A DNA stretch of 64,000 nt, taken from Pelosinus sp. GTDB taxonomy: Bacteria; Bacillota; Negativicutes; Propionisporales; Propionisporaceae. The notes under the pieces were generated by a model, which saw only the letters and a program-made list of their open reading frames with translations, ran no database searches and was not told the DNA's origin. Below are positions 44,468-53,139 of this stretch, one piece after another. The first letter of the stretch is position 1, and every line of letters begins with the position of its first letter. The DNA is taken from contig JAJFUN010000017.1 in assembly GCA_021372375.1 (NCBI GenBank), positions 1 through 64,000 of the forward strand, given 5' to 3'. A program made the position numbers and the translations under genes.

Positions 44468-45875
44468 TCGTCTTAGTATACCTATATCCATTAAATTAAC
44501 ACTGCTCTACACCACTATTTTGTTTTGCAGCTTACTGATTACCAGTTCTTTAACTATAATCGGCGTATATTACATAATGTACCATCAAGCCGAAAGTGAT
44601 ATCGTCCTTAGTAGAGATGCGGTTATAAACTATGCAAATTTAGGCAAGCCGCTCAATGAAAAACTGCTCCGCGAAAACATTCTGCTGCCCGGCGTTATTT
44701 TGCGCATAACTGATGAACAAAATAATTTGCTGCTTGATAGTGCGCCTTATCTACCAAGTACAGATGAGGTACTGCAAGAACAAAGCCAAGATAATAATTC
44801 GCTCATACCTTCTTTGCTCAAAAGGACATCACTGCGAGCATTTCATAAAAATCATACTTATTTTTATTATACAAACAAATTAGTAATGCAAAAAGACCAG
44901 ACTTATGAGCTACACTTTTTAAAGACACTAACGGCGGAAAAGCTGTTTATAAAAACGCTAATTGAAATTTTGACCATAACCAACCTGATTGGCCTCTTGA
45001 TTGCCGTCTTGTCCGGTATATTCATCAGCCGGAGAATTCTCAGTCCAATACGCCAGATAACTGCCACCGCCAAGGAAATTGAAATTAATGACCTCGGCAA
45101 ACGCATTGAAGTAAAAAGCAGCAAAGACGAACTCTATGAACTTACAACTACCTTTAACTATATGCTAAACCGAATTCAAACAGGCTTTGAACAACAGCGG
45201 CGTTTTGTAGCTGATGCCTCACACGAACTTAGAACCCCGATTACTGTTATCAGCGGTTACGCCAATATGTTGGATCGCTGGGGAAAACAAGATTCTTTAG
45301 TCTTAGCCGAAGGTATTGACGCCATAAAATCAGAAGCCGCCAATATGTACAATCTAATTGAAAAAATGCTGTTTCTGGCGCGGGCGGATCAAAACAAACA
45401 GTCAATTACCAGAGTCCCCCTTACCATACACAGTCTTATTGCTGAAGTTTATGAGGAAACACGCCTGATTGCACCACAGCACGAAGTTGTCCTGAAGCAA
45501 AACCAGTCCGCGGCAATTTGGGCCGATGCCGCCTCCATAAAACAACTACTTCGCATTTTTATTGAAAACAGCATTAAATACACGCCAGCTGGCGGAGTAA
45601 TTGCTATTGATTCGCAAAAAGGCTCAGACCATTTGGCGGTTACAATAGAGGATACCGGGATTGGTATTCCCGCAAAAGACCTGCAAAAAATCTTTGACCG
45701 CTTTTACCGCGTGGACTCTTCCCGTACCAAAATGACCGGAGGGGCAGGTTTGGGCTTAGCAATTGCCCGCTATATTGCTATACAGCATGATATTACAATC
45801 AAAGTATCTAGTATGCCTGACCAAGGGACAACCATAACCCTAAACATTCCATTATACCAAGAACGGGTTAAATAA
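44451..45875 (+). CDS. membrane sensor histidine kinase
   Basis: 474 residues. TM1 ~15-42, extracytoplasmic sensor ~43-165, TM2 ~173-198, HAMP ~195-247, HisKA with H258 (DASHELRTPITVISGY), HATPase (FIENSIKYTP, DTGIGIP, GGAGLGLAIA). Pairs with the OmpR-type regulator whose gene it overlaps. ATG 44451 after CGAGGAG. A simple two-component system; the signal is unknown. Confidence 0.96.
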   Translation: MWSRINRLSIPISIKLTLLYTTILFCSLLITSSLTIIGVYYIMYHQAESDIVLSRDAVINYANLGKPLNEKLLRENILLPGVILRITDEQNNLLLDSAPYLPSTDEVLQEQSQDNNSLIPSLLKRTSLRAFHKNHTYFYYTNKLVMQKDQTYELHFLKTLTAEKLFIKTLIEILTITNLIGLLIAVLSGIFISRRILSPIRQITATAKEIEINDLGKRIEVKSSKDELYELTTTFNYMLNRIQTGFEQQRRFVADASHELRTPITVISGYANMLDRWGKQDSLVLAEGIDAIKSEAANMYNLIEKMLFLARADQNKQSITRVPLTIHSLIAEVYEETRLIAPQHEVVLKQNQSAAIWADAASIKQLLRIFIENSIKYTPAGGVIAIDSQKGSDHLAVTIEDTGIGIPAKDLQKIFDRFYRVDSSRTKMTGGAGLGLAIARYIAIQHDITIKVSSMPDQGTTITLNIPLYQERVK

Positions 45876-45919
45876 ACGCTAACGCGGTCCTTTGCCCCTT
45901 AAAACCAGCATTTTGTCTC

Positions 45920-46035
45920 AATTCCCCTCTAGAGAGGAGTGCCCGTTAGGGCGGGGTGTATTGCCTCCGTTTTGCCGCCAAAGAACACACCCCGTCGCTT
46001 CGCGCCACCCCTCTCAAGAGGGGACTTTCAAAACC
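45920..46035. repeat. dispersed GC-rich inverted repeat, full copy
   Basis: Left arm CCCCTCTAGAGAGGAGTGCC + CGTTAGGGCGGGGTGTA, right arm AACACACCCCGTCGCTTCGC + GCCACCCCTCTCAAGAGGGG. Matches 37347-37460 almost throughout, including TTGCCTCC in the loop. Confidence 0.85.
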
Positions 46036-46061
46036 GCACGATAAATTCCAATATAAGAAGC

Positions 46062-46100
46062 AAAAAAGCTCAGTCTGCCACAATGCAAACTGAGCCCTTT
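46062..46100 (-). terminator. terminator of the CBS-pair gene
   Basis: GCTCAGT/ACTGAGC stem followed by six Ts on the minus strand, just past the stop at 46109. Confidence 0.8.
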
Positions 46101-46108
46101 GTTTTATC

Positions 46109-46555
46109 TTAACATACCAATAGCCTGACAAGATCAGCCCGGCTGACAATTCCTACAACTTTGCCACTTTTAACAACCGGTAGCCGCTTAATACCATGCT
46201 CGAGCATGAGCTGGGCTATTTCCTCGATTTCCTCTTCTTCGGCAATGGTCACTACTTCCTCGGTCATAATGTTTACTGCTTGCTCGGCAAGTAGTTTTTT
46301 AAAATCCGCATTAAACCGCTGCAGGCCATTGTAAAAGACAATTGCCCCTAAGACATTTACGTACTCAGGCGTTTTAGGGAATGCTTCCTTATGCAGTAAA
46401 TCGCCTTCACTCACAATTCCTACCAGCACACCATCATCATTAACCACCGGTACCCCGGAAATATCGTTGTCAACTAACGCTTTTGCAATCTCTTTGATGG
46501 TTGCGTTTTTATGAACCGTAACTACATTGCTGGTCATAATATCTTTCGCTTTCAT
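46109..46555 (-). CDS. CBS-domain pair protein
   Basis: 148 residues from ATG 46555 (6 bases after GAGGTG; in-frame starts upstream to 46564 touch it). Two CBS motifs: MKAKDIMTSNVVTV ... DISGVPVVNDDGVLVGIVSEGD, then NIMTEEVVTI ... HGIKRLPVVKSGKVVGIVSRAD, with a ~40-residue insert between. Such proteins sense adenylates (AMP, ATP, SAM) and regulate a partner; the partner is unknown. Cytoplasmic. Confidence 0.93.
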   Translation of the reverse strand: MKAKDIMTSNVVTVHKNATIKEIAKALVDNDISGVPVVNDDGVLVGIVSEGDLLHKEAFPKTPEYVNVLGAIVFYNGLQRFNADFKKLLAEQAVNIMTEEVVTIAEEEEIEEIAQLMLEHGIKRLPVVKSGKVVGIVSRADLVRLLVC

Positions 46556-46847
46556 TACCATCACCTCAATGCATAATAATTATTTTACTGCTTCCTTTAT
46601 TATCATAATATACTGAAAATTGATTAACGTCAACCATGCCATAAATAAAACGCTATGCGTTTTTAAAACAATAAGAAAGTATGTAACGTTTCACCGATAA
46701 TCCTAGCATGCGAAATCTAAGGGGGCAAAAGCCGGTACAATCTTCATGCTGCCCAGTACCAAAATTACAATTCTATTAGCTGCCTTTGCTGCATATAAGT
46801 AACGTACAGGACTTAACTGCCGCAATTTGTCTAGAAGAGGTGCTATT

Positions 46848-47546
46848 ATGAAATTAATGCAAAAATTTATGTGGAGTTTTGTCGTACTTGCAGTGATAGC
46901 AGTCACAAAAATAGAAAACCCGCTAATAGATATCATGCCTGCCATCCACAAGGTTCCCACATCGCACAAGGTAGCTGCACTAACCTTTGATGACGGACCG
47001 CTTCAGCAAACAACACCGGAGATATTAACTGTTTTGCACGAAAAAAATGTAAAAGCCACTTTTTTTGTAATCGGAGAAAATATAGCAAGGGTTCCGGAAC
47101 TTGTAGCACAAGAAATTGCTGAAGGGCACGAAGTGGGCAGTCATACCTATACCCATCCTCACTTATATAAATTAAGTAAAAATGCTATAGAAAAGGAACT
47201 GGACATGACTGATAATCTTATTTCTCAGCACGCGCCCAAACCAACCCTATTTCGTCCGCCACAGGGAAAATACAATCCTATCATTTCAAAAATATCCCGT
47301 AATCATGGTTACACCACTATTTTGTGGTCGATTGACACATTAGATTGGCAGCGTCCTCCTGTTGGTCAGGTTGTTAACACTGTGCTAAAAAATATTAAAC
47401 CAGGCAGTATTATTTTATTGCATGACGGGGTCACCAATTCCCCTACACCAGAAGCGCTTGGATTTATTATTGACGGATTGAAGGAACGTGGCTACGAGTT
47501 GGTAACAGTGAGCGAACTCTTGCAATACTATGAAGAATCTCCTTAA
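46848..47546 (+). CDS. polysaccharide deacetylase (CE4) with N-terminal anchor
   Basis: 232 residues from ATG 46848 (8 bases after AGAGGT). A hydrophobic signal/anchor (FVVLAVIAVT) precedes the NodB domain: TFDDGP (catalytic base and metal Asp), SHTYTHPHL (metal His pair), FRPPQGKYNP, LWSIDTLDWQRP and ILLHDG. It removes acetyl groups from peptidoglycan or spore-cortex glycans outside the membrane. The sequence resembles the PdaA/PdaB-type sporulation deacetylases, but a specific assignment is not possible. Confidence 0.92.
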   Translation: MKLMQKFMWSFVVLAVIAVTKIENPLIDIMPAIHKVPTSHKVAALTFDDGPLQQTTPEILTVLHEKNVKATFFVIGENIARVPELVAQEIAEGHEVGSHTYTHPHLYKLSKNAIEKELDMTDNLISQHAPKPTLFRPPQGKYNPIISKISRNHGYTTILWSIDTLDWQRPPVGQVVNTVLKNIKPGSIILLHDGVTNSPTPEALGFIIDGLKERGYELVTVSELLQYYEESP

Positions 47547-47551
47547 TGCAA

Positions 47552-47590
47552 AAAAGACCTTTGCCAAAGCTTTGCCTTGACACAGGTCTC
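47552..47590 (+). terminator. probable terminator
   Basis: AGACCT/AGGTCT outer stem with inner AAAGCTTT pairing after the deacetylase stop. Weaker than the other terminators; it may serve both convergent genes. Confidence 0.5.
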
Positions 47591-47617
47591 TTGATTTTGC
47601 CTGTTATGCTGTGCAGC

Positions 47618-48520
47618 CTAAACTGCAATTTTTTTATCAACAATACTGATTAACTGCTCAATTTCCGGCTTGGTAACCTGCGCATAAGCACCTAATGCCT
47701 CGCCTTTACGCCTCATTTCATCATTAATTAATGATGAAAAAATAACCACCGGCAGTTCTTTAAGTACTTTATCCTCTTTCACCTTTTTCAAAAGATGATG
47801 ACCATCCATCTGCGGCATTTCCACATCGGTAATAACCAATTGAATTTGTTCAGCCAGCGCTTTTCCATCATGAGCAAGCGCCTCTAACTTCTCCCAGGCA
47901 ACTTGTCCATTTTCGGCCGCAATGGTATTATAGCCTGAATCATGAAGTGTGCTGATCAAGAGTTCTCTTAGCATATGAGAATCTTCTGCCACCAGAATTG
48001 TTTTAGTTTTACGAATAGCCACGACGTCAGCCGTAGATGTAGGAATAGCTGTCAGTTTTTTATTAATTTCCGGGTTAATTTCTGAGAGGATTTTTTCAAA
48101 ATCCAGCAAAATTATTAAACGCCCCTCCATTTTTACAATCCCAATAGCACGATCAGAATTTGTAATATCTGGGGATGGTTCCATTTTACTCCAAGATATA
48201 CGATGAATACGTGATACATCGTCCACCTTAAATCCTAAATAATAACCATTCATTTCTGAAATAATTATTTTACAGTTCTCGGTTTTGGGCTCACTTGCTA
48301 AGCAGGTTGCCAAATTTACTACCGGCATTACTTTGCCGCGTAAGGTAAATATTCCTTCCACATAAGGATGCATATTAGGTAATTTGGTAACCGGAACTAC
48401 ATTTATAATCTCTCTAACCTTAGCTACATTTATTCCATAAAAAACATTTCCCACTGAAAATTCAATAATCTCAAATTCATTTGTGCCTGATTCAAGTAAA
48501 ATACCTTTATCATCTTCCAT
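47618..48520 (-). CDS. cheV: CheV (CheW + receiver) chemotaxis coupling protein
   Basis: 300 residues. A CheW-like domain (~10-155: VREIINVVPVTKLPNMHPYV, GIFTLRGKVMPVVNLATCL) couples receptors to CheA. A C-terminal receiver (~172-300: ILVAEDSH, LVITDVEMPQMDGHHLL, VIFSSL) provides phosphorylation-dependent adaptation. ATG 48520 with AAGGAG upstream. It could serve the CheA/MCP pair at 24.6-28.4 kb. Confidence 0.94.
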   Translation of the reverse strand: MEDDKGILLESGTNEFEIIEFSVGNVFYGINVAKVREIINVVPVTKLPNMHPYVEGIFTLRGKVMPVVNLATCLASEPKTENCKIIISEMNGYYLGFKVDDVSRIHRISWSKMEPSPDITNSDRAIGIVKMEGRLIILLDFEKILSEINPEINKKLTAIPTSTADVVAIRKTKTILVAEDSHMLRELLISTLHDSGYNTIAAENGQVAWEKLEALAHDGKALAEQIQLVITDVEMPQMDGHHLLKKVKEDKVLKELPVVIFSSLINDEMRRKGEALGAYAQVTKPEIEQLISIVDKKIAV

Positions 48521-48851
48521 ATTCCTCTAATCTCCTTCATTTTTTATATAACTAAATACAAAAGGGCCGAGATACTCATTGAATGTGCTGTTATGATATG
48601 ACAAAATAATTAGTATTTTGGTATTTTCTATTTATTCTATGCGTCCCCACAAAATTCCTTTTCATAGATTATTATTTTTAGAGCAAAGCAAACTATAGAT
48701 TATCAGCCCGAAATGTTATACTTTCTTATATTGTAAAAAATCCCCTCTAGAGAGCCGTGCCCGCTAGGACGGAATGTGTTGTTAGTTCAATCCTCTGCCA
48801 ACACACCCCGCTCTATGCACCATTCCTCTCTAAAGGGGACCTAAAATCAAA
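48521..48851. other. 331-base intergenic region between cheV and RNase J gene
   Basis: Holds the AT-rich upstream region of cheV and a copy of the dispersed repeat (48740-48841), which occupies the space right after the RNase J stop. No ORF or other RNA seen; no separate terminator for the RNase J gene is evident beyond the repeat. Confidence 0.5.
48740..48841. repeat. dispersed GC-rich inverted repeat, diverged copy
   Basis: TCCCCTCTAGAGAGCCGTGC + CCGCTAGGACGGAATGTGTT, then AACACACCCCGCTCTATGCA + CCATTCCTCTCTAAAGGGGA. Same architecture as 37347-37460 with many substitutions, so an older copy. Confidence 0.75.
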
Positions 48852-50513
48852 TTATACTTCCATAATAATCGGTAAAATCATCGGACGACGCCCTGTCTTT
48901 TCATGCAAATATTTTCCTAATACCTCACGAACTTTGGTTTTTATCTGTGACCACTCGGTAATATTACTGGCCATACACTGTTCTAACGCCATGCGCACTT
49001 TTGCTTGGGCTTCTCCCATAAGTTCACTTGAGTCCCGCACATACACAAAGCCACGCGATACCAAATCCGGACCCGCAAGTATCAGGCCTCTTTCCTTATC
49101 CAGCGTCATCACCGCAATTAATACACCTTCCTGAGATAACTGCTGCCGATCGCGAATAACGATATTCCCGACATCTCCCACACCAAGACCGTCTACAAAT
49201 ACCTTGCCTGCTGTCACTTTACCAGCAATACAACCTGTGCGTTTGGTAAAAGAAAAGACCGAACCATTTTCCCCTAAAAAGACATTTTCCCGCAAAACGC
49301 CCAGCTCTTGTGCTATTTCGCCATGCCGTTTAAGCATGCGATATTCGCCATGCACCGGAATAAAAAACTTAGGATGTACTAAATTGAGCATAAATTTAAG
49401 TTCTTCCTGACTGGCATGTCCTGAAACGTGAATACCCGATATTTTCTCATATACTACATGCGCACCTAAGCGCAGCAGACCATCAATAATTTTCCCCACA
49501 GACTTTTCATTCCCAGGTATCGGATTAGCCGCAATAAGCACTGTATCTCCGGGAATAACGGACACACTACGATGCGTATTAGAAGCCATACGGCTAAGAC
49601 CTGACATGGGCTCGCCCTGACTGCCTGTAGTAATGATCAACAGCTGATTCTCACGATACCGGTTCATTTCCTCCGGCTCAATGAGCACTCCCTCAGGGAT
49701 TTCGAGATAACCTAATTCCATAGCAACGTTAACTACATTTACCATACTGCGGCCAAGTACCACAACTTTGCGGCCATATTTGGCAGCTGAATGAGCCGCC
49801 TGCTGAATACGCGATACATTGGAGGCAAAAGTAGCCAAAATAATCCGCTGTTTGGCCTCATTAAATTCTTCATCAAGTGCGCGGGAAACCTCTTTTTCCG
49901 AACCTGTATACCCAGGCCGCTCGGCATTGGTACTGTCTGATAAAAACACTAAAACTCCCTGATCGCCAAGTTCAGCGAATTTATGAATATCAATTAACTT
50001 ACCGTCTACCGGTGTTTGATCAATTTTAAAATCGCCTGTATGAAGAGCTATCCCCACCGGAGTCTTGAAATATATGCCGCAGGCATCCGGAATGGAATGG
50101 CTGCCTTGAATAAAGCCAATTTTAAATACACCAATCGTTATCTCATCACCAGCTTCAACAGGCTTCAGCTGATAATTTCCCACGCGATTTTCCTTCAAAC
50201 GTCCTTCCACAAGTCCCAAAGCCAGCCTGGTGCCATAAACAGGTATATTAAATTCTTTGAGCAAATAAGACAGACCGCCAATATGGTCTTCATGACCATG
50301 TGTCAGCACCACAGCACGAACCTTGTCCCTATTTTCCACAAGATACGTTAAATCAGGTATTACCAAATCAATACCCAGCATATCATCTTCCGGAAAGGCC
50401 ATACCTGCATCCAGAATAACAATGTCCTCACCATATTGAAAAACTGTCATATTTTTGCCTATCTCACCTAAGCCGCCAAGCGGAATAATCAATAATTTGT
50501 TTTTTTGTTCCAA
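48852..50513 (-). CDS. rnj: ribonuclease J
   Basis: Metallo-beta-lactamase/beta-CASP ribonuclease with 5'-3' exo- and endonuclease activity in mRNA decay and rRNA maturation. Seen: HGHEDH zinc motif at 72-77 (LTHGHEDHIGG), ALHTGDFKIDQ, the beta-CASP region (ATFASNVSRIQQ, TTGSQGEPMSGLSRM), and HVSGHASQEEL with PVHGEYRM. A C-terminal domain supports dimerisation. The best start is TTG 50513, 7 bases after GGAGG, giving 553 residues, normal for the family; the frame extends to 50549. An upstream promoter is listed separately. Confidence 0.96.
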   Translation of the reverse strand: MEQKNKLLIIPLGGLGEIGKNMTVFQYGEDIVILDAGMAFPEDDMLGIDLVIPDLTYLVENRDKVRAVVLTHGHEDHIGGLSYLLKEFNIPVYGTRLALGLVEGRLKENRVGNYQLKPVEAGDEITIGVFKIGFIQGSHSIPDACGIYFKTPVGIALHTGDFKIDQTPVDGKLIDIHKFAELGDQGVLVFLSDSTNAERPGYTGSEKEVSRALDEEFNEAKQRIILATFASNVSRIQQAAHSAAKYGRKVVVLGRSMVNVVNVAMELGYLEIPEGVLIEPEEMNRYRENQLLIITTGSQGEPMSGLSRMASNTHRSVSVIPGDTVLIAANPIPGNEKSVGKIIDGLLRLGAHVVYEKISGIHVSGHASQEELKFMLNLVHPKFFIPVHGEYRMLKRHGEIAQELGVLRENVFLGENGSVFSFTKRTGCIAGKVTAGKVFVDGLGVGDVGNIVIRDRQQLSQEGVLIAVMTLDKERGLILAGPDLVSRGFVYVRDSSELMGEAQAKVRMALEQCMASNITEWSQIKTKVREVLGKYLHEKTGRRPMILPIIMEV

Positions 50514-50591
50514 AATAATTCCTCCAGTTTCAATACTTTGTCCGTTCAATACCTAAAAATATAAATACCACCCGTACAATATCTTCTTTTC

Positions 50592-50621
50592 ATTGTAACA
50601 CAAATACTAACATCTTAACAA
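50592..50621 (-). promoter_or_regulatory. candidate promoter of the RNase J gene
   Basis: TTGTTA (50616-50621), 18-bp spacer, TACAAT (50592-50597), about 80 bases upstream of the TTG start. The rest of the 50622-50834 spacer is AT-rich and shows nothing else. Confidence 0.55.
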
Positions 50622-50834
50622 ATACTTATCGTAAATGTTTATGGCAAATAACTGTGCCTTACCTTAGTAAATAAGTTGGTGTAAAATTATCTCATAGTTG
50701 TTTCTTTCCCTATCACGTCCAATTTTATTCATTAGGGTAAGAAAAAATTGAATACTCATAGTTCCGGCTGTTTCTAAAAAACTAATTCTTAAAATAAGGC
50801 ATTACCTAACATAAGTCGTATTTTTAATGCAAAC

Positions 50835-50879
50835 TAAGCGGGGCTGCCGCACTAAAAATTTAGTGCGCAGCCCCGCTTA
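50835..50879 (-). terminator. terminator of the permease-thioredoxin-ArsR genes
   Basis: Very stable hairpin TAAGCGGGGCTGC.../...GCAGCCCCGCTTA with inner CGCACTAAA pairing, directly after the ArsR gene. Confidence 0.93.
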
Positions 50880-50887
50880 AAAACATG

Positions 50888-51214
50888 TTATTTTAAAAAT
50901 TTCAGTAGCCCCTGACTATGCCCTATCTGCTCACTAAGCGTTTGTTCCGCTGCTCCAATCAGTTCGTTTACTGATGGATAGGCAAGCCAGTAAATGACAC
51001 GCTGCCCATCTTTACGCGAATCAATTAAACCTTGCTTTTTAAGTAATCCTAAATGCTGAGAAAAGTTTGACTGCTCAATATCAATTTCTTCGATCATTTC
51101 ACAGACGCACCGCTCGCCATCACGTAACATGCGCAAAATTTTAACGCGTACAGGATGCCCTAATGTTTTAAATAGTTCGGCCGTTAACTTGTTCACAATA
51201 TCTTCCGCCACCAT
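50888..51214 (-). CDS. ArsR-family metal(loid)-responsive repressor
   Basis: 108 residues, winged helix-turn-helix (LFKTLGHPVRVKILRML ... QSNFSQHLGLLKKQGLIDSRKDGQRVIYWL). The recognition-helix-adjacent motif ERCVCEM (C36, C38) matches the ELCVCDL arsenic/antimony site of ArsR. ATG 51214 after AGGGGG. Last gene of a same-strand set permease-thioredoxin-ArsR, near an ACR3 remnant. Probably senses As(III) or another soft metal. Confidence 0.92.
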   Translation of the reverse strand: MVAEDIVNKLTAELFKTLGHPVRVKILRMLRDGERCVCEMIEEIDIEQSNFSQHLGLLKKQGLIDSRKDGQRVIYWLAYPSVNELIGAAEQTLSEQIGHSQGLLKFLK

Positions 51215-51291
51215 AACACCCCCTACTAAAATTCATTGCCTCGACTCCAGCTACCATCGATGTTCTCCAGTTTCGGATGAACTACATAAAT

Positions 51292-51316
51292 GCAAGCACT
51301 ATCAAATGCTTGCATC
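51292..51316. repeat. short palindrome (ATGCAAGCA/TGCTTGCAT)
   Basis: 9-bp perfect arms with an 8-base loop between the thioredoxin and ArsR genes. It may be a weak terminator or an operator. Confidence 0.5.
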
Positions 51317-51324
51317 TTGTTCTA

Positions 51325-51555
51325 TTACTGCAACATAGCTTTGATTTCATCTTTGCTTGGCACTTTACCAGAGACTTTGACTACGCCATCAACCACCAGC
51401 GCCGGTGTGGTCATGACACCATACTTCATAATTTCCTTAATATCTTTTACCTTCACAAACTCAGCATCGATATTAAGCTCTTTCACCGCTTGCTTAGCTG
51501 TATCCTCTAATGTATTGCATTTTGTACAACCCATACCTAAAATTTCAATTTTCAA
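51325..51555 (-). CDS. small thioredoxin-like redox protein
   Basis: 76 residues starting at TTG 51555, 8 bases after GGAGG (the frame extends to 51570). Active-site GMGCTKCNTL (C10, C13), then a short thioredoxin fold (VMTTPALVVDGVVKVSGKVPS with the cis-Pro). It belongs to the small thioredoxin_3 / redox-active disulfide protein 2 type, often encoded beside DUF318/ArsP permeases, as here. Cytoplasmic. Confidence 0.92.
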   Translation of the reverse strand: MKIEILGMGCTKCNTLEDTAKQAVKELNIDAEFVKVKDIKEIMKYGVMTTPALVVDGVVKVSGKVPSKDEIKAMLQ

Positions 51556-51591
51556 CCTTATTACCTCCATAACATGTATTTTATTATTTTC

Positions 51592-51622
51592 CTATATTAT
51601 AATATGATTATATTATAATATT
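51592..51622. promoter_or_regulatory. AT-only palindrome, possible ArsR operator or RNA hairpin
   Basis: TATTATAATAT (51595-51605) and ATATTATAATA (51609-51619) form an 11-bp perfect inverted repeat in the gap between the permease and thioredoxin genes. Similar TTATAATA blocks recur at the promoter near 52.8 kb. Confidence 0.4.
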
Positions 51623-52555
51623 AAAAAGATATCCTGTAAAGATAATAGACACCGCCAAAATAGCTACAAAAATTGCTATTAATTTCGGTTTTAATACATT
51701 TCGCAAGATAATCATCTCCGGAAAACTCAAGGCAGTCACCGCCATCATAAAGGCGAGTGCTGTTCCTAGGCTCATGCCCTTTTGAATGAGTGCCGTAACA
51801 ATCGGGATTACGCCAGCTGCGTTAGAATACAACGGTACACCAATTAAGACTGCCATCGGCACTGCCCAGATATTATCCTTGCCTGCATACTGAACCAAAA
51901 AATCTTCCGGCGCATAGCCATGGATAAAACCGCCAATCCCAATTGCAATAATAACATACAGCCATACCTTCTTTAAAATCTCCTTCGTATAATCGCGTGC
52001 ATACTGCAAGCGTTCAGCAAAAGACTGGTCTGTAATTTCGGTATCGCCTACTTTCATTTCATACACATAATCTTGCACTAAATGTTCTAATTGAAATTTA
52101 CCAATGAAATATCCAGCAATAATAGCAATGGTAACCCCAGAAAGAATATAAATGGCGGCAATTTTCCACCCTAATAATCCCCATAGCATGACAAGCGCTA
52201 CTTCATTAACCATCGGCGAAGAAATCAGAAATGAAAACGTAATGCCAAGCGGTACTCCTGATTCGATAAACCCGATGAACACCGGTACGGCGGAACAGGA
52301 GCAAAAAGGGGTGACAATCCCAAGTAAGGCCGCCACAATGTTTCCATAAAATTCTCGCTTGTGACTTAAGATTTTTTTTGTGCGTTCTGCCGGAAAATAG
52401 GAGCGCAGTATAGATACGCCAAAGATAATAATTGTCAGCATTAAAAATATTTTTATACTGTCATAAACAAAGAAATTAATTGCTCCGCCTAGCGTACTTC
52501 CAGGCACTAAGCCTAAGCCTTGATAGACCAAAAGGTCAGCAAATTCTTGTAACAT
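51608..52555 (-). CDS. DUF318/ArsP-type membrane permease
   Basis: 315 residues, about 8-9 TM helices. Characteristic of the permease family that includes ArsP (methylarsenite/organoarsenical efflux): TPFCSCSAVPVFIGFIESGVPLG with the C-x-C pair, and a second repeat with GVPLYSNAAGVIPIVTALIQKG. ATG 52555 after GGGAGG. It is the first intact gene of the unit that continues with thioredoxin and ArsR. The substrate is not proven; the neighbouring ArsR and ACR3 remnant favour arsenicals. Confidence 0.9.
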   Translation of the reverse strand: MLQEFADLLVYQGLGLVPGSTLGGAINFFVYDSIKIFLMLTIIIFGVSILRSYFPAERTKKILSHKREFYGNIVAALLGIVTPFCSCSAVPVFIGFIESGVPLGITFSFLISSPMVNEVALVMLWGLLGWKIAAIYILSGVTIAIIAGYFIGKFQLEHLVQDYVYEMKVGDTEITDQSFAERLQYARDYTKEILKKVWLYVIIAIGIGGFIHGYAPEDFLVQYAGKDNIWAVPMAVLIGVPLYSNAAGVIPIVTALIQKGMSLGTALAFMMAVTALSFPEMIILRNVLKPKLIAIFVAILAVSIIFTGYLFNIII

Positions 52556-52557
52556 AA

Positions 52558-52761
52558 TTATTCCTCCCTTAATTTAAACTGTCTTTGCATATCCCCTATT
52601 GCTGCCAAATATTTTATTAACAATAGCTTTTCAACTTTTATCATTACTTTAAAAAATATCCTAGCCAAAGCTGGCTGATAAAATACCGTAATCTTTTCAA
52701 CAGGAGTTTGTTCATAATTTTCTGGTAAATATCCGCGTAATTTCGCATAAATGTTTTCTTC
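52558..52761 (-). pseudogene. start-less ORF remnant before the permease
   Basis: A 67-codon frame (EENIYAKLRGYLPENYEQTP ... VEKITVFYQPALARIFFKVM ... FKLREE, TAA at 52558) follows an in-frame TAA at 52762 and has no ATG, GTG or TTG with a ribosome site. Its composition looks protein-like, so it may be the tail of a decayed gene. Its last codons contain the ribosome site of the permease. Family not recognised. Confidence 0.4.
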
Positions 52762-52798
52762 TTAACTACGTTTTTAAAATATATTAGCTTTTTATAAT

Positions 52799-52827
52799 AT
52801 TATAATGTAGTTTATTATAAAACACAA
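52799..52827 (-). promoter_or_regulatory. promoter of the permease unit with AT dyads
   Basis: TTGTGT (52822-52827), 17-bp spacer, TATAAT (52799-52804). The spacer and -10 carry repeated TTATAATA blocks, suggesting ArsR binding. Confidence 0.55.
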
Positions 52828-52843
52828 TATAATAATATCAAAA

Positions 52844-52871
52844 GGGAGGTAATCGCAATGAATTACCTCCC
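52844..52871 (-). terminator. terminator of the ferredoxin-like gene
   Basis: 10-bp perfect stem GGGAGGTAAT/ATTACCTCCC followed by TTTTG on the minus strand. Confidence 0.85.
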
Positions 52872-52877
52872 CTCGTA

Positions 52878-53108
52878 TTAACAGCAGTTACAACCTGATC
52901 CTTCGTAACCACAACTGCCAGCATATTCAATAGCACCTGCCGGACACTTTTTTTGGCACCCCCGACAACCGTGTACACATCCGACTTGCTTAACAACAAC
53001 GGGCTTGCCGTTTCGCTGTGTATATACTCCCTGCCTACAAAAATTCACACAAATCTGACATCCCGTACATTTTTCTAAATCGACAATTGGATACCACGTT
53101 TTTGACAT
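52878..53108 (-). CDS. Cys-rich ferredoxin-like protein, 12 cysteines in 76 residues
   Basis: From ATG 53108 (8 bases after GAGGAG): first 4Fe-4S motif C14-x2-C17-x2-C20-x3-C24 (CTGCQICVNFC), second C44-x3-C48-x2-C51-x3-C55-P, and a C-terminal tail C66, C73, C75, C76 (GSGCNCC). Two [4Fe-4S] clusters are likely; the last four cysteines form an extra CC/CxCC metal- or metalloid-binding tail. It lies between the arsenic-type genes and an ACR3 remnant, which suggests a role in metalloid handling (inference). Confidence 0.87.
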   Translation of the reverse strand: MSKTWYPIVDLEKCTGCQICVNFCRQGVYTQRNGKPVVVKQVGCVHGCRGCQKKCPAGAIEYAGSCGYEGSGCNCC

Positions 53109-53139
53109 GCTCATCACTCCTCGATTCATTCTCAAGTTT

